A stretch of 64,000 nt of DNA from Streptomyces sp. P3 (GCF_003032475.1 NZ_CP028369.1:5704001-5768000); one strand, 5' to 3'. Shown: positions 35,455 to 44,086, counted from the stretch's first letter. Made by a program: numbers and translations. The notes: generated from the sequence alone by a model not told the origin.

Positions 35455-36021
35455 TCAGAGCGCTTCGGCCCCCTCGAACGTCACCTTCGCCGTGTCCACC
35501 GTGCCCGCGGTGCGGCCGGGCGCGCTCTGCCACGACCAGTACAGGTTGGTGTGGGCGACGACCTGCTCCGGGGCCGGTGCGCCGTACTCGCTCAGGTCCT
35601 CCGTGGTGTGCGCGTCGCCGATCAGTGTCACGTCGTACCCCCGGACGAAGGCGCCGTGCAGGGTCGAGCGGATGCACGCGTCCGTCTGCGCGCCCGTGAC
35701 GACGACCCGCCCCACCCCGTGTTCGGCGAGCACCGACTCCAGCTCCGTGTCCTCGAAGGAGTCGAGGTAGCTCTTGTGCACGAGCGGCTCCGGGTCGAGG
35801 CGGACCAACTCCTCGACGTAGTGCCAGTCCTCGCTGCCGCGCACCAGTTCGCCGTCCGAGTGCTGCACCCAGACGACGGGCGCCCCCTGCGCACGGGCGG
35901 TGTCGATCAGGGTGCGTATGTTGGCGATCACCTCGTCGCGCCGGAGGGCGCCCGCCACGACGCCCTTCTGGACGTCGATGACGAGCAGGGCCGTACGCGG
36001 CCGGTCGGGCAGGGTGGTCAT
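35455..36021 (-). CDS. Isochorismatase-like cysteine hydrolase
   Basis: 188 residues from ATG 36021 (GGGGAG). Catalytic triad visible: Asp in LLVIDVQKG (~16), Lys in VHKSYLDSF (~82), Cys in VVVTGAQTDACIRSTLHG (~115). This is the isochorismatase/nicotinamidase fold; the Phe-after-DSF pattern fits general amidohydrolases. The upstream frame stays open through a 14-bp tandem repeat (36069-36194), but that extension is not credible as protein. Confidence 0.9.
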   Translation of the reverse strand: MTTLPDRPRTALLVIDVQKGVVAGALRRDEVIANIRTLIDTARAQGAPVVWVQHSDGELVRGSEDWHYVEELVRLDPEPLVHKSYLDSFEDTELESVLAEHGVGRVVVTGAQTDACIRSTLHGAFVRGYDVTLIGDAHTTEDLSEYGAPAPEQVVAHTNLYWSWQSAPGRTAGTVDTAKVTFEGAEAL

Positions 36022-36068
36022 TAAGGCTCCCCGTTCTCGGAGTGCTGCGCGGACTGTCCACCCTAGGA

Positions 36069-36194
36069 CGCCCCACTGACAACGCCCCACCGACACCGCC
36101 CCACCGACACCGCCCCACCGACACCGCCCCACCGACACCGCCCCACCGACACCGCCCCACCGACACCGCCCCACCGACACCGTCCCACCGATGA
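36069..36194. repeat. 14-bp tandem repeat array
   Basis: Seven perfect head-to-tail copies of CGCCCCACCGACAC (36083-36180) flanked by one degenerate unit on each side. The array begins 48 bp upstream of the isochorismatase-like start. The minus strand is G-rich (GGTGGGGCGGTGT). No unique spacers, so not CRISPR. Likely variable in copy number through slippage. Confidence 0.95.
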
Positions 36195-36363
36195 GGCTCC
36201 CGCGGCAGGGCCCCACCCGCGGGGCTGCCGCGCGGGCCCCTCCGACGGGGCTGCACAACAGAGCCTCGTCGACATGGCCCCGCCGGCAACACCCCCGAGG
36301 TCATTTCGTCCGCACCGTTGACGGGGTGTCATGACTGCAACAAGCATGTCCTTCGACCCTCCC

Positions 36364-36377
36364 TGGGAGCGCTCCCA
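36364..36377 (+). promoter_or_regulatory. CebR operator
   Basis: TGGGAGCGCTCCCA is a perfect 14-bp palindrome and identical to the known CebR-binding consensus for cello-oligosaccharide-controlled genes in Streptomyces. It sits 53 bp upstream of the GH9 cellulase start, so that gene should be induced by cellobiose or cellotriose. Confidence 0.93.
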
Positions 36378-36429
36378 TCGGCCGCCCGGTCCCGTGCGGA
36401 GCATCCCGCGTCTTCCGAGGAGCCCGGAC

Positions 36430-38670
36430 GTGAAACGACGCAGAACCGCCCTGCTGTCCCTCGCGGCCCTGCTGGGCGCGGCGCTCACCGCGCTGCCCGC
36501 CCAGCAGGCCGGTGCCGACGAGAGTGAACAGGTCAGGAACGGCACCTTCGACACGACCGCCGACCCGTGGTGGACCAGCAACGTCACCGCCGGCCTCACC
36601 GACGGCCGGCTCTGCGCCGACGTGCCGGGCGGCACCGTCAACCGCTGGGACTCCGCGGTCGGCCAGAACGACATCACCCTGCAGAAGGGGTCGACGTACC
36701 GGTTCTCCTTCAGTGCCTCCGGGGTGCCCGAGGGGCACGTGGTGCGCGCCGTCGTGGGCCTCGGGGCAGCGCCCTACGACACCTGGCAGGAGGCGACGCC
36801 GGTGCTGAGCGCGTCGGGGGAGTCGTACACGTACACCTTCACCGCGCCCGTGGACAGCGCCCAGGGGCAGGTCGCCTTCCAGGTCGGCGGCAGCGCCGAA
36901 CCCTGGCGGTTCTGCCTGGACGACGTGTCGCTGCTGGGCGGGGTGCCGCCCGAGGTGTACGAGCCCGACACCGGACCGCGGGTGCGCGTCAACCAGGTCG
37001 CCTACCTGCCCGGCGGGCCGAAGAACGCCACGCTGGTGACGGACGCCGCCGGCAAGCTGCCCTGGCGGCTGCGGAACGCCGCCGGGACGACGGTCGCGAA
37101 GGGCTGGAGCGTGCCGCGCGGCCTCGACGCCTCCTCCGGGCAGCGCGTGCACACCATCGACTTCGGCGCCTTCCGCAAGGGCGGCTCCGGATTCACCCTG
37201 GTCGCCGACGGCGAGACCAGCCGCCCGTTCGACATCGGCACGGACGCCTACCGGCGGCTGCGCGCCGACGCGGCGAAGTACTACTACACCCAGCGCAGCG
37301 GCATCGCGATCCGCGACGACCTGCGGCCCGGGTACGGACGCGCCGCCGGACACGTGGGCGTCGCGCCCAACCAGGGCGACACGAAGGTTCCCTGCCGGTC
37401 CGGGGTGTGCGACTACACCCTCGACGTCTCCGGCGGCTGGTACGACGCCGGGGACCACGGCAAGTACGTCGTCAACGGGGGCATCGCGGTCTGGGAGCTG
37501 ATGAGCACCTACGAACGCTCCCTGCATGCCCGCACCGGGCACCCGGCCGCGCTCGGCGACGGCACGCTCGCCCTGCCCGAGAGCGGCAACAGGACGCCGG
37601 ACATCCTCGACGAGGCCCGCTGGGAGCTGGACTTCCTGCTGCGGATGCAGGTGCCGGACGGACAGCCGCTGGCGGGCATGGCCCACCACAAGGTCCACGA
37701 CGAGCAGTGGACGGGCCTGCCGCTGCTGCCGGACGACGACCCGCAAAAGCGCGAGCTGCACCCGCCGACGACCACCGCGACCCTCAACCTGGCCGCCACC
37801 GCCGCCCAGGCCGCCCGGCTCTACAAGCCCTATGACAAGGCGTTCGCGGCGAAGGCGCTGAAGGCGGCGCGCACCGCCTGGGCGGCCGCCGTGGCGCACC
37901 CGAAGGTGTACGCCGACCCGGCCGACGCCACCGGCGGCGGAGCCTACAACGACGACGACGCGACCGACGAGTTCTACTGGGCGGCGGCCGAGCTGTACCT
38001 GACCACGGGGGAGAAGCCGTACGCCGACTTCGTCGCCGGCTCGCCCGTGCACACCGCCGACGTGTTCGTCCCCTATGGGTTCGACTGGTCGCGCACGGCC
38101 GCCGCGGGCCGGCTCGACCTCGCCCTCGTGCCCAGCCGGCTGCCGGGACGGGACGGAGTGCGCCGGTCGGTGGTGCGCGGCGCGGACACCTACCTGGCCG
38201 CCCTGGCGGCACAGCCGTACGGCATGCCCTACGCGCCCGACGGCAACCGCTACGACTGGGGTTCCAGTCACCAGGTCCTGAACAACGCCGTGGTGATCGC
38301 CACCGCCTACGACCTGACCGGCGCCTCGAAGTACCGTGACGGGGCCGTCGAGAGCATGGACTACGTCCTCGGCCGCAACGCCCTCAACATGTCGTACGTC
38401 ACCGGCTACGGCGAGGTGAACTCGCACCGCCAGCACAGCCGTTGGTACGCCCACCAGCTCGACCCGAACCTGCCGGACCCGCCGGCCGGGACGCTCGCGG
38501 GCGGGCCGAACTCGAGCATCCAGGACCCCTTCGCGCAGAGCAAGCTCCAGGGGTGCGTCGGGCAGTTCTGCTACATCGACGACATTCAGTCCTGGTCGAC
38601 GAACGAGACGGCGATCAACTGGAATGCGGCGCTGGCCCGGATGGCGTCCTTCGTGGCGGATCAGCGATAG
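36430..38670 (+). CDS. Secreted GH9 endoglucanase with N-terminal CBM
   Basis: 746 residues from GTG 36430 (GAGGAG). Signal peptide to about residue 31 ([16 protein letters not shown]). CBM4/9-like jelly roll (~35-175, [14 protein letters not shown] to [11 protein letters not shown]), Ig-like CelD-N domain (~185-270, [17 protein letters not shown]), then the GH9 (alpha/alpha)6 barrel: catalytic base in [25 protein letters not shown], and the acid Glu in [14 protein letters not shown] near the C-terminus. Hydrolyses internal beta-1,4-glucan bonds. No C-terminal CBM2. Cellulose-responsive through the CebR box. Confidence 0.93.
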   Translation: MKRRRTALLSLAALLGAALTALPAQQAGADESEQVRNGTFDTTADPWWTSNVTAGLTDGRLCADVPGGTVNRWDSAVGQNDITLQKGSTYRFSFSASGVPEGHVVRAVVGLGAAPYDTWQEATPVLSASGESYTYTFTAPVDSAQGQVAFQVGGSAEPWRFCLDDVSLLGGVPPEVYEPDTGPRVRVNQVAYLPGGPKNATLVTDAAGKLPWRLRNAAGTTVAKGWSVPRGLDASSGQRVHTIDFGAFRKGGSGFTLVADGETSRPFDIGTDAYRRLRADAAKYYYTQRSGIAIRDDLRPGYGRAAGHVGVAPNQGDTKVPCRSGVCDYTLDVSGGWYDAGDHGKYVVNGGIAVWELMSTYERSLHARTGHPAALGDGTLALPESGNRTPDILDEARWELDFLLRMQVPDGQPLAGMAHHKVHDEQWTGLPLLPDDDPQKRELHPPTTTATLNLAATAAQAARLYKPYDKAFAAKALKAARTAWAAAVAHPKVYADPADATGGGAYNDDDATDEFYWAAAELYLTTGEKPYADFVAGSPVHTADVFVPYGFDWSRTAAAGRLDLALVPSRLPGRDGVRRSVVRGADTYLAALAAQPYGMPYAPDGNRYDWGSSHQVLNNAVVIATAYDLTGASKYRDGAVESMDYVLGRNALNMSYVTGYGEVNSHRQHSRWYAHQLDPNLPDPPAGTLAGGPNSSIQDPFAQSKLQGCVGQFCYIDDIQSWSTNETAINWNAALARMASFVADQR

Positions 38671-38711
38671 GACGCGACCGGCCCGGCAGCGAGCACGGAC
38701 GAACACCTTCT

Positions 38712-38772
38712 GGTACCGCGCGGTCATCAGTATGACCTGGGGAGATTTACGCGTAAGTACCCGCGCGGTACC
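38712..38772 (+). promoter_or_regulatory. Nested inverted repeats in toxin-antitoxin promoter
   Basis: GGTACCGCGCGG (38712-38723) and its exact reverse complement (38761-38772) flank GGTCAT CAGT ATGACC (38722-38737) and TTACGCGTAA (38747-38756). All lie in the 111 bp between the GH9 stop and the antitoxin ATG. Typical of autoregulated antitoxin operators. Confidence 0.72.
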
Positions 38773-38781
38773 GTGAAGGGC

Positions 38782-39027
38782 ATGCCAGCCCTCAATGTGG
38801 AGTTCAGCGATCGCGAGCTGGAGGACCTGCGGCAGATCGCCAAGGAACGCGGTACGTCGATGAAGGCACTCGTGCGGGAGGCGGCCGCGGCCGACATCGC
38901 GCGGCACCGGGCGCTGCAGGAGGGCGCGGAGGAATTCCGCAGGTTCTTCGCGTCCCATGCCGACGAGTTCGCGGCCGCCTTCCCCGACGACGAGCGCTCC
39001 GCCAGGAGCGAGGGGCGGGTCGCCTGA
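38782..39027 (+). CDS. Antitoxin-like small DNA-binding protein
   Basis: 81 residues from ATG 38782 (GAAGGG). Ribbon-helix-helix-like N-terminus: LNVEFSDRELEDLRQIAKER followed by GTSMKALVREAAAADIARHR, then an acidic helix and a disordered tail. This fits antitoxins that bind their own promoter and neutralise a downstream toxin. The toxin-like gene starts 3 bp after its stop. Confidence 0.8.
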   Translation: MPALNVEFSDRELEDLRQIAKERGTSMKALVREAAAADIARHRALQEGAEEFRRFFASHADEFAAAFPDDERSARSEGRVA

Positions 39028-39030
39028 CCG

Positions 39031-39408
39031 ATGACAGCCGTCATCCACATCGACGTGCCCTGGCTGCTCCAGCGCCATGAAGAGGTCCTGCCCGAGCAGC
39101 CCACCGTCAACGACTTCTCGGCCCTGGTCGCGGCCGTCGCCCGGCACCGGGTCGACCCGCCCAAACTGGGTGTGGACTCCGACCCGGCCTGGCGGGCGGC
39201 CGCACTGCTGCACACGCTCACCCTGCTCAGGCCACTGCCCTCGGCCAACGCCCGCTTCGCCTGTGCGACGGCGGTGGCGTACATGTTCACCAGCGGTGTC
39301 GGCATCGATCCGCCGTACGGCGCGCTCGTCGACCTCGCCCGGGACCTCCTCGACGGGAAGACCGACGTGTACGGCGCGGCGGACCGGCTGCGCTCCTGGC
39401 AGATATAG
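39031..39408 (+). CDS. Doc/Fic-like toxin component with degenerate active site
   Basis: 125 residues from ATG 39031. Overall helical pattern follows Doc (Fic family kinase toxins): IDVPWLLQRHEEVL, VNDFSALVAAVARHRVDPP, WRAAALLHTLTLLRPLPSAN, ARFACATAVAYMF. The Fic core HxFx(D/E)GN(G/K)R appears as RPLPSANAR: the catalytic His is replaced by Arg and both Gly by Ala, keeping Asn and Arg. It may be inactive as a phospho- or AMP-transferase, or may work differently. Paired with the antitoxin-like gene. Confidence 0.75.
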   Translation: MTAVIHIDVPWLLQRHEEVLPEQPTVNDFSALVAAVARHRVDPPKLGVDSDPAWRAAALLHTLTLLRPLPSANARFACATAVAYMFTSGVGIDPPYGALVDLARDLLDGKTDVYGAADRLRSWQI

Positions 39409-39866
39409 CGCGGGTCGCGCCACGGGCGTCTGAGGGAACCTTCCGGGCCGCCGGCCGAGGGCGGGAGGAACAGGGCCGGCGGCCGTTTCGCGCAGGAGAG
39501 CCGCCGTCCTGCGCGGGGCCTTTCGAGGAAGTGGCCGCTTCCAGACAACTACCGTGGCCGGTGCGGCGGGAGCGTGCGCGGAGCCCCGTCGCGTGCGCGT
39601 GTTTCACACGGGGCGCGGGAACGGATTTTGATCGCGGCGCCCGGCCCCGCGGAAAGGCGCCGTACGAGGTGGGAGCCGCTTTTCGCTTATCGACTTTTCA
39701 TCAACAAAGGGCGCCTTCGGCTCTCGCCTTGTTGCGCGCGACTTAGTTGTGCAAAGGTGAACCACCCGTGCGGGGGGTCGTGGCCGGGCCCCCTGCGTTC
39801 GTCGGCGGAGGCGAATTGGCGCTCCCTGACCGCACCGAACAGGTACGTACCAAAGGAATTCGCTCA
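39409..39866 (+). other. Intergenic region upstream of paralogue 2
   Basis: 458 bp; contains the shared 14-mer at 39746-39759 in a relatively AT-rich stretch (39660-39760). No convincing gene or terminator. Confidence 0.5.
39746..39759 (+). promoter_or_regulatory. Shared 14-mer upstream of sigma-like/lectin paralogue 2
   Basis: GTTGTGCAAAGGTG; matches 25906-25919 in 13 of 14 bases. It lies 107 bp from the GTG start here and 200 bp from the start in the other paralogue. Confidence 0.55.
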
Positions 39867-41501
39867 GTGCCCACCCCTCAGCCTCCGCTTCCGCCCTACC
39901 CCCCGCCGGGCGAGGGCCCCGGAGAATCCGACGAGTCACTCGCCGCCGGAATCCGTGGCGGCGCGGACAGCGAGGTCGCCCAGTCCACGGCGCTGCTGAT
40001 CGCCCGGCACTGGCGGCCGGTGCACGAGTACGCGGTCATCTGCCTCGCCTCCTCGGGAAGCGTCGCCTCGATGATCACCGCCGCCGCCTTCCACCAGGTC
40101 TTCGACCGGCTCAAGCTGGGCGAGCCGGGCACCGCGCTGCGCCCCCGACTGCTGGTGACCGTCCGGGACACGGCCCGGCTGTGGTCCGCCGACGAGCAGC
40201 TGTCGGGCGTCCTGCCCGTGCTGCGCAAACCGGCCGGGGCCCGGGGCATGCGCACCGCGAAGTCCATGACGCCGGAGAACCGGGTGCTGGCGGAACGCTC
40301 GTTCCACGGGCTCCCCGCGGTCGCCCGCTGCGTTCTGTGGCACGTGGAGGTCGAGGCCGAGCAGATCACCGTCGCGGCCGGCCTGCTCGGCATGGACACC
40401 GAGACCGTGTCCGCGGCCCTCGAACAGGCCCGTGACAAGCTCCGCGAGGGCGTGGTGCGCGCCCACCGGGAACTCGCGCCGAGCAAGGACTGCCGCTTCT
40501 ACAACCGACTGCTGGACGTGCCCATCCGGCGTGGCGGCGAACTCCTGCCGGACGTGCGCAAGCACCTGGACGAGTGCCGCTACTGCCGCTCCGCCGCCGA
40601 ACAGCTCGGCGGGTTCGAGAGCGGCCTCGGCCTGCTGCTCGCCGAGGCGGTGCTCGGCTGGGGCGCCCGCCGCTACCACGACACCCGGCCCGGCCGGAGC
40701 CGTCAGCCGGCCGTGCGCCTCAAGGGCTCGGCGCGGCACCGCGGCGGCGGTACCCGGGGCCGGCGCGGCGCCCTGCTCTCGAAAATCCCCACGCCGCGCC
40801 TGCGCACGTCGCCCGACAACCCGCGTTCGGCGCGCAGGCTGTTCGCCGGCGTCGGCCTGGCCTCGGCCGGCCTGGTGACCACCCTGCTCGCGGCCGGCAT
40901 GTGGACGGACGGCGGCGGCGCCGACCCCGCCTCCTCCAGCACCGGCGTCCCCGGCACCGACTCGCAGGCCACCACAGCCTCGCCGACCGCTCCCGGCACC
41001 GCCCGCCTGCCCGCCACGCCCCGGCAGACCAGGCTGCGCAACGCCGCCGCCGACCTGTGCCTGGACGTCAGAGGCAAGGCGAAGGCGGGTGCTTCCGTCG
41101 AGCTGGCGGGCTGCTCGTCCGAGGCGACCCAGCGGTGGTCGTACGACGACGACGGACAGGTGCGCAGCGTGGCCCGGCCCGATCTGTGCGTGGACTCGCA
41201 CGTGGACGCCGGCGTGGTCATCCTCGGGGGGTGCGCGGACGCCACCGACGCCCGCGGCGACGACGTCCGCTACGACCTCACCGTGCAGGGCGAGTTGCTG
41301 CCCCGCTGGGACGACGCACTCGCGCTCGCCCCGGCCGGCGAGAACGAGGGCAGCGATGTGGTGGTGAAGGTGCGCGACCACTCGGCGAGCCAGCGCTGGC
41401 TCACCGACGCCCCCTCGGCGAGCCCGGGCTCCCTCGCCGTCACCGGCACCGACGCGCCGCCCTCGGCCCAGCCCGTCGACCTGGCGGACGGAGCCGTCTG
41501 A
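39867..41501 (+). CDS. Sigma-factor-like / zinc-finger / TM / ricin-lectin fusion protein (paralogue 2)
   Basis: 544 residues from GTG 39867 (AAAGGA site). Same order as 26120-28192: Pro-rich start, region-2-like helices (~45-80, LLIARHWRPVHEYAVICL), region-4-like block (~145-200, SFHGLPAVARCVLWHVEVEA, LEQARDKLREG), zinc motif HLDECRYC (~234), basic linker, one membrane span (~326-346, LFAGVGLASAGLVTTLLAAG), ricin trefoil (~388-515, LRNAAADLCLDVRG, TQRWSYDDDGQVRSV, QRWLTDAP). It lacks the Gly/Tyr tail. The run CRF/HRYxRLLDV before the zinc motif is shared by both. Function inferred as membrane signalling; not established. Confidence 0.75.
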   Translation: MPTPQPPLPPYPPPGEGPGESDESLAAGIRGGADSEVAQSTALLIARHWRPVHEYAVICLASSGSVASMITAAAFHQVFDRLKLGEPGTALRPRLLVTVRDTARLWSADEQLSGVLPVLRKPAGARGMRTAKSMTPENRVLAERSFHGLPAVARCVLWHVEVEAEQITVAAGLLGMDTETVSAALEQARDKLREGVVRAHRELAPSKDCRFYNRLLDVPIRRGGELLPDVRKHLDECRYCRSAAEQLGGFESGLGLLLAEAVLGWGARRYHDTRPGRSRQPAVRLKGSARHRGGGTRGRRGALLSKIPTPRLRTSPDNPRSARRLFAGVGLASAGLVTTLLAAGMWTDGGGADPASSSTGVPGTDSQATTASPTAPGTARLPATPRQTRLRNAAADLCLDVRGKAKAGASVELAGCSSEATQRWSYDDDGQVRSVARPDLCVDSHVDAGVVILGGCADATDARGDDVRYDLTVQGELLPRWDDALALAPAGENEGSDVVVKVRDHSASQRWLTDAPSASPGSLAVTGTDAPPSAQPVDLADGAV

Positions 41502-41531
41502 CGCCTGGCCCTTCCGGGACCCGGCGGGCCG

Positions 41532-42698
41532 TCAGCCGGCGTCCTCGAGGTCCTCGGGGCCGACGGTCGACGGGACTCGATGACCGCTGAGGGCCAGCGT
41601 GAGGTCGAGCTCGGCGAGCAGGCAGCGGATCACGTGCTCGACGCCGGACTGTCCGTCCAGGCCCAGCCCGTAGACGTAGGGCCGGCCGAGCAGGACCGCC
41701 CGTGCGCCGAGGGCGAGGGCCTTGAAGACGTCGTCGCCGGTGCGTACCCCACTGTCGAACAGCACCGTCAGCCGGTCGCCGACCGCCCGCGCCACCCGGG
41801 GCAGCGCGTCGGCGGCCGCGACCGAACCGGCGACCTGCCGGCCGCCGTGGTTGGAGACCACCACGCCGTCCGTCCCGGCGTCCGCCGCCAGGCGGGCGTC
41901 GTCGGGGTGCAGCACGCCCTTGAGGACGATCGGGCCGTCCCAGTTCTCCCGCAGGAACGCCAGGTCCGGCCAGGTCTTGCCGGGGTCCGCGAACAGGTTC
42001 ACGAAGTGCAGCACGGCCGCGTTCGGGTCCTCGAGCACGGGCTTGGCCAGACCTGCCGTGAAGGCCGGGTCGGTGAAGTAGTTGGCCGTGCCCACGCCGT
42101 GCAGGAACGGAAGGTAGGCCTGGTCGAGGTCGCGGGGCCGCCAGGCCAGCATCGGGGTGTCGAGGGTGACGACCAGCACCGTGAAGCCGCTCGCCCTCGC
42201 CCGGCCCAGCAGGCTGCGGGTGACCTCACGGTCCTTGGACCAGTACAGCTGGAACCAGCGCTCGGCGTCCCCCATCGCCGCGGCCACCTGCTCGATCGGT
42301 GTGCTGGAGGCCGACGACAGGATGTACGGGACCCCGTGTGCCGCCGCCGCCCGGGCCGCCGCGGACTCCGCCTCCGGATGCATGATCGACAGCACCCCGA
42401 CCGGAGCCAGCGCCAGCGGCGCGGGCAGCGCGCGGCCCAGCACCTCGACCGACAGGTCCCGCTCGTGCACGTCGCGCAGCATGCGCGGCACGATCCGGCG
42501 GCGCTCCAGGGCCGCCCGGTTGGCTCGCGCCGTGCTGCCGTCGCCGGCGCCGCCCGCGACGTAGCCGACCGGACCCGGTCCGAGCCGTCGTTCGGTGAGC
42601 TCCTCCAGCCGGGTCAGGTCGGTGGGTAGCCGGGGGACCGCGCCGGTCATCCCGTTGAGGTAGATCTCGTACTGGAAGTCCCCCCAGTGCTTGGCCAT
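41532..42698 (-). CDS. FMN-dependent alpha-hydroxy acid oxidase (lactate monooxygenase-like)
   Basis: 388 residues from ATG 42698. FMN barrel landmarks: VGYVAGGAGDGSTARANRAA, LAPVGVLSIMHPEAE, PYILSSASSTPIEQVA, GPIVLKGVLHPDDA (catalytic-site Lys), GVVVSNHGGRQVAGS (active-site His and Arg), LFDSGVRTGDDVFKALALGA (phosphate). N-terminal QYEIYLNGM is typical of lactate 2-monooxygenase-like members. Oxidises a 2-hydroxy acid such as lactate with O2. Convergent with paralogue 2, 30 bp apart. Confidence 0.9.
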   Translation of the reverse strand: MAKHWGDFQYEIYLNGMTGAVPRLPTDLTRLEELTERRLGPGPVGYVAGGAGDGSTARANRAALERRRIVPRMLRDVHERDLSVEVLGRALPAPLALAPVGVLSIMHPEAESAAARAAAAHGVPYILSSASSTPIEQVAAAMGDAERWFQLYWSKDREVTRSLLGRARASGFTVLVVTLDTPMLAWRPRDLDQAYLPFLHGVGTANYFTDPAFTAGLAKPVLEDPNAAVLHFVNLFADPGKTWPDLAFLRENWDGPIVLKGVLHPDDARLAADAGTDGVVVSNHGGRQVAGSVAAADALPRVARAVGDRLTVLFDSGVRTGDDVFKALALGARAVLLGRPYVYGLGLDGQSGVEHVIRCLLAELDLTLALSGHRVPSTVGPEDLEDAG

Positions 42699-43173
42699 CC
42701 GCTCGTCCCGTCTCTCGTCGTCCGGTCGCCCGTCGCGCTGTCGCTCGCGCGTGGTGTCGCAAGGGGCGACCATACCGGCGGGTCGGTGCCGTGCTCCCGG
42801 TCCGAGCCGGTTCTCCGGGCGCGCACCCCCGGGGTCTTCGAGGGCCTTTCGGGGGTGCGGTGCGCGGTCGTCGCGGCCGGCTTCCGAGGAGATCGGCGGG
42901 GACGCGCGGGCGCTAGCGGAATGTTTCAGGCCGATTAACGAAGCTACGAGAACCGGTCATCGATCCGACCTAAGGGATCATGAAGCGCTTGCTTTCGGCG
43001 TTGGAACGTTCGAACTTGGTGACTTCGCGCCACTGATTCAATACGCAAGGTTACCGAAACGCGTGGGGTCGATGTGAGATTCGGCGGCGGACTCGGCAGA
43101 CTCGCGCTCGCCGCGTTCGGCACCGACCGAGTCGGACCGGCACACCCCCGAATCGAGCGGAAGGATGCACACA
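42699..43173 (+). other. Intergenic region upstream of protease inhibitor gene
   Basis: 475-bp divergent spacer. The part 42915-43070 is AT-richer than its surroundings and should hold the inhibitor promoter, but I cannot fix a -35/-10 pair. No gene supported. Confidence 0.45.
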
Positions 43174-43608
43174 ATGCGGAACACCGCGCGCTGGGCAGCG
43201 ACCCTCGGCCTCACGGCCGCAACCGTCTGCGGATCCCTCACCGGATCCGCGCTCGCCGCCCCGGCCGCAGCGCCGACCTCCCTGTACGCCCCGTCGGCAT
43301 TCGTGCTGACCGTGGGCCACGGAGAGACCGCCGCGACCGTCAACGCGGCCCGGGCCGTCACCCTGAGCTGCGCGCCGACGCCCTCCGGCACACACCCGGC
43401 CGCCGCCGCGGCCTGCGCCGAACTGCGCGCCGCCGGCGGCGACCCGGAGCTCCTGGCGGGCCCGGGGCACGCCGTGTGCACCCGGCAGTACGACCCGGTG
43501 GTCGTCACCGTGGACGGCGTGTGGCAGGGCAGGCGGGTGGCCTTCGCGCACACCTTCGCCAACGAGTGCGTGAAGAACGCTGCCGAGAGCAGCCTCTTCG
43601 CGTTCTGA
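43174..43608 (+). CDS. Subtilisin inhibitor-like (SSI family) secreted protein
   Basis: 144 residues from ATG 43174 (GGAAGG). Signal peptide to about residue 29 ([12 protein letters not shown]). Mature part has SSI features: [31 protein letters not shown], and the reactive loop [20 protein letters not shown], ending [17 protein letters not shown]. Four cysteines for two disulfides. By alignment to SSI the P1 residue is Arg (CTR-QYDP), predicting inhibition of trypsin-like proteases rather than subtilisin. Exported competitive protease inhibitor. Confidence 0.93.
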   Translation: MRNTARWAATLGLTAATVCGSLTGSALAAPAAAPTSLYAPSAFVLTVGHGETAATVNAARAVTLSCAPTPSGTHPAAAAACAELRAAGGDPELLAGPGHAVCTRQYDPVVVTVDGVWQGRRVAFAHTFANECVKNAAESSLFAF

Positions 43609-43700
43609 GGACCGGGATCAGGTGGTCCCCGTGGACACCGAGGGCAGGCTCGTGAAGTGGGGAGTGCGAGCCCCTGACGCGGGACCGCCGTGATCTCGTA

Positions 43701-43843
43701 CCCGGAGGCCGGACCGGTGGTGTGGGGCTGCCGCCGGCCTCCGGGCTTTTCGTGTACGACCCGGCCGCCGGCGGCCGGGTCGTCCGTCGCGCGCGACCGG
43801 CTCCGCGCGCGACCCGGCCGCACCCGCCTGCGCGGGTGCGGCC
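43701..43843. terminator. Cluster of three hairpins between convergent genes
   Basis: CCCGGAGGCCGG (43701-43712) pairs with CCGGCCTCCGGG (43734-43745), followed by CTTTT. A perfect 28-bp palindrome follows at 43756-43783 (half-site ACGACCCGGCCGCC). GGCCGCACCCGC (43816-43827) pairs with 43832-43843 over a CTGC loop. They lie between the SSI and CDGSH stops and would stop transcription from both sides. Confidence 0.85.
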
Positions 43844-43862
43844 CTTCGGACGGCCGGGGCCG

Positions 43863-44066
43863 TCAGGAACGCTCCCGGTCCCGGTGGCTGGTGTCGCACC
43901 AGGGGTAGCGCCGGCTGCGCCGGCAGGTGCACAGGGCGACCCGGAAACGGTCGGAGGAGACGGTCGTGCCGTCCTCCAGTTCCACCTCCACCGGACCTTC
44001 GACGAGCAGGGGCCCCCGGCGGCGGACGCTGATCCGGCAGGGCTTGTCGGCGGGGGAGTTCGACAC
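43863..44066 (-). CDS. CDGSH iron-sulfur domain protein
   Basis: 67 residues from GTG 44066. The 2Fe-2S cluster motif reads LCTCRRSRRYPWCDTSH, matching CxC-x6-PxCDxSH of CDGSH (mitoNEET-like) proteins with all three Cys and the His. The first 40 residues form a short beta-strand pair. Likely an electron-transfer or Fe-S-sensing partner of the upstream iron enzyme (44170-45186), with which it is co-oriented 103 bp downstream. Confidence 0.88.
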   Translation of the reverse strand: MSNSPADKPCRISVRRRGPLLVEGPVEVELEDGTTVSSDRFRVALCTCRRSRRYPWCDTSHRDRERS

Positions 44067-44086
44067 GGGCGACCACCGGTTCCTCG

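Larger units (their letters stand above)
36022..36429. other. Divergent intergenic region with tandem repeat and CebR box
   Basis: Holds the 14-bp tandem repeat (36069-36194), a candidate -35 TTGACG (36318-36323) for the GH9 gene, and the CebR operator (36364-36377). Nothing else supported. Confidence 0.6.

Noticed and set aside
36069..36194. CRISPR array
   Set aside because: The 14-bp units are directly contiguous without unique spacers, and no cas genes are present.
35455..36258. N-terminal extension of the isochorismatase-like protein through the tandem repeat
   Set aside because: The frame is open only because the repeat lacks stops in that frame; ATG 36021 has a good ribosome site and fits the family length.
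36301..39423. 1040-codon open frame on the minus strand opposite the GH9 and antitoxin genes
   Set aside because: Shadow of the GH9 gene; no start signals or recognisable domains.
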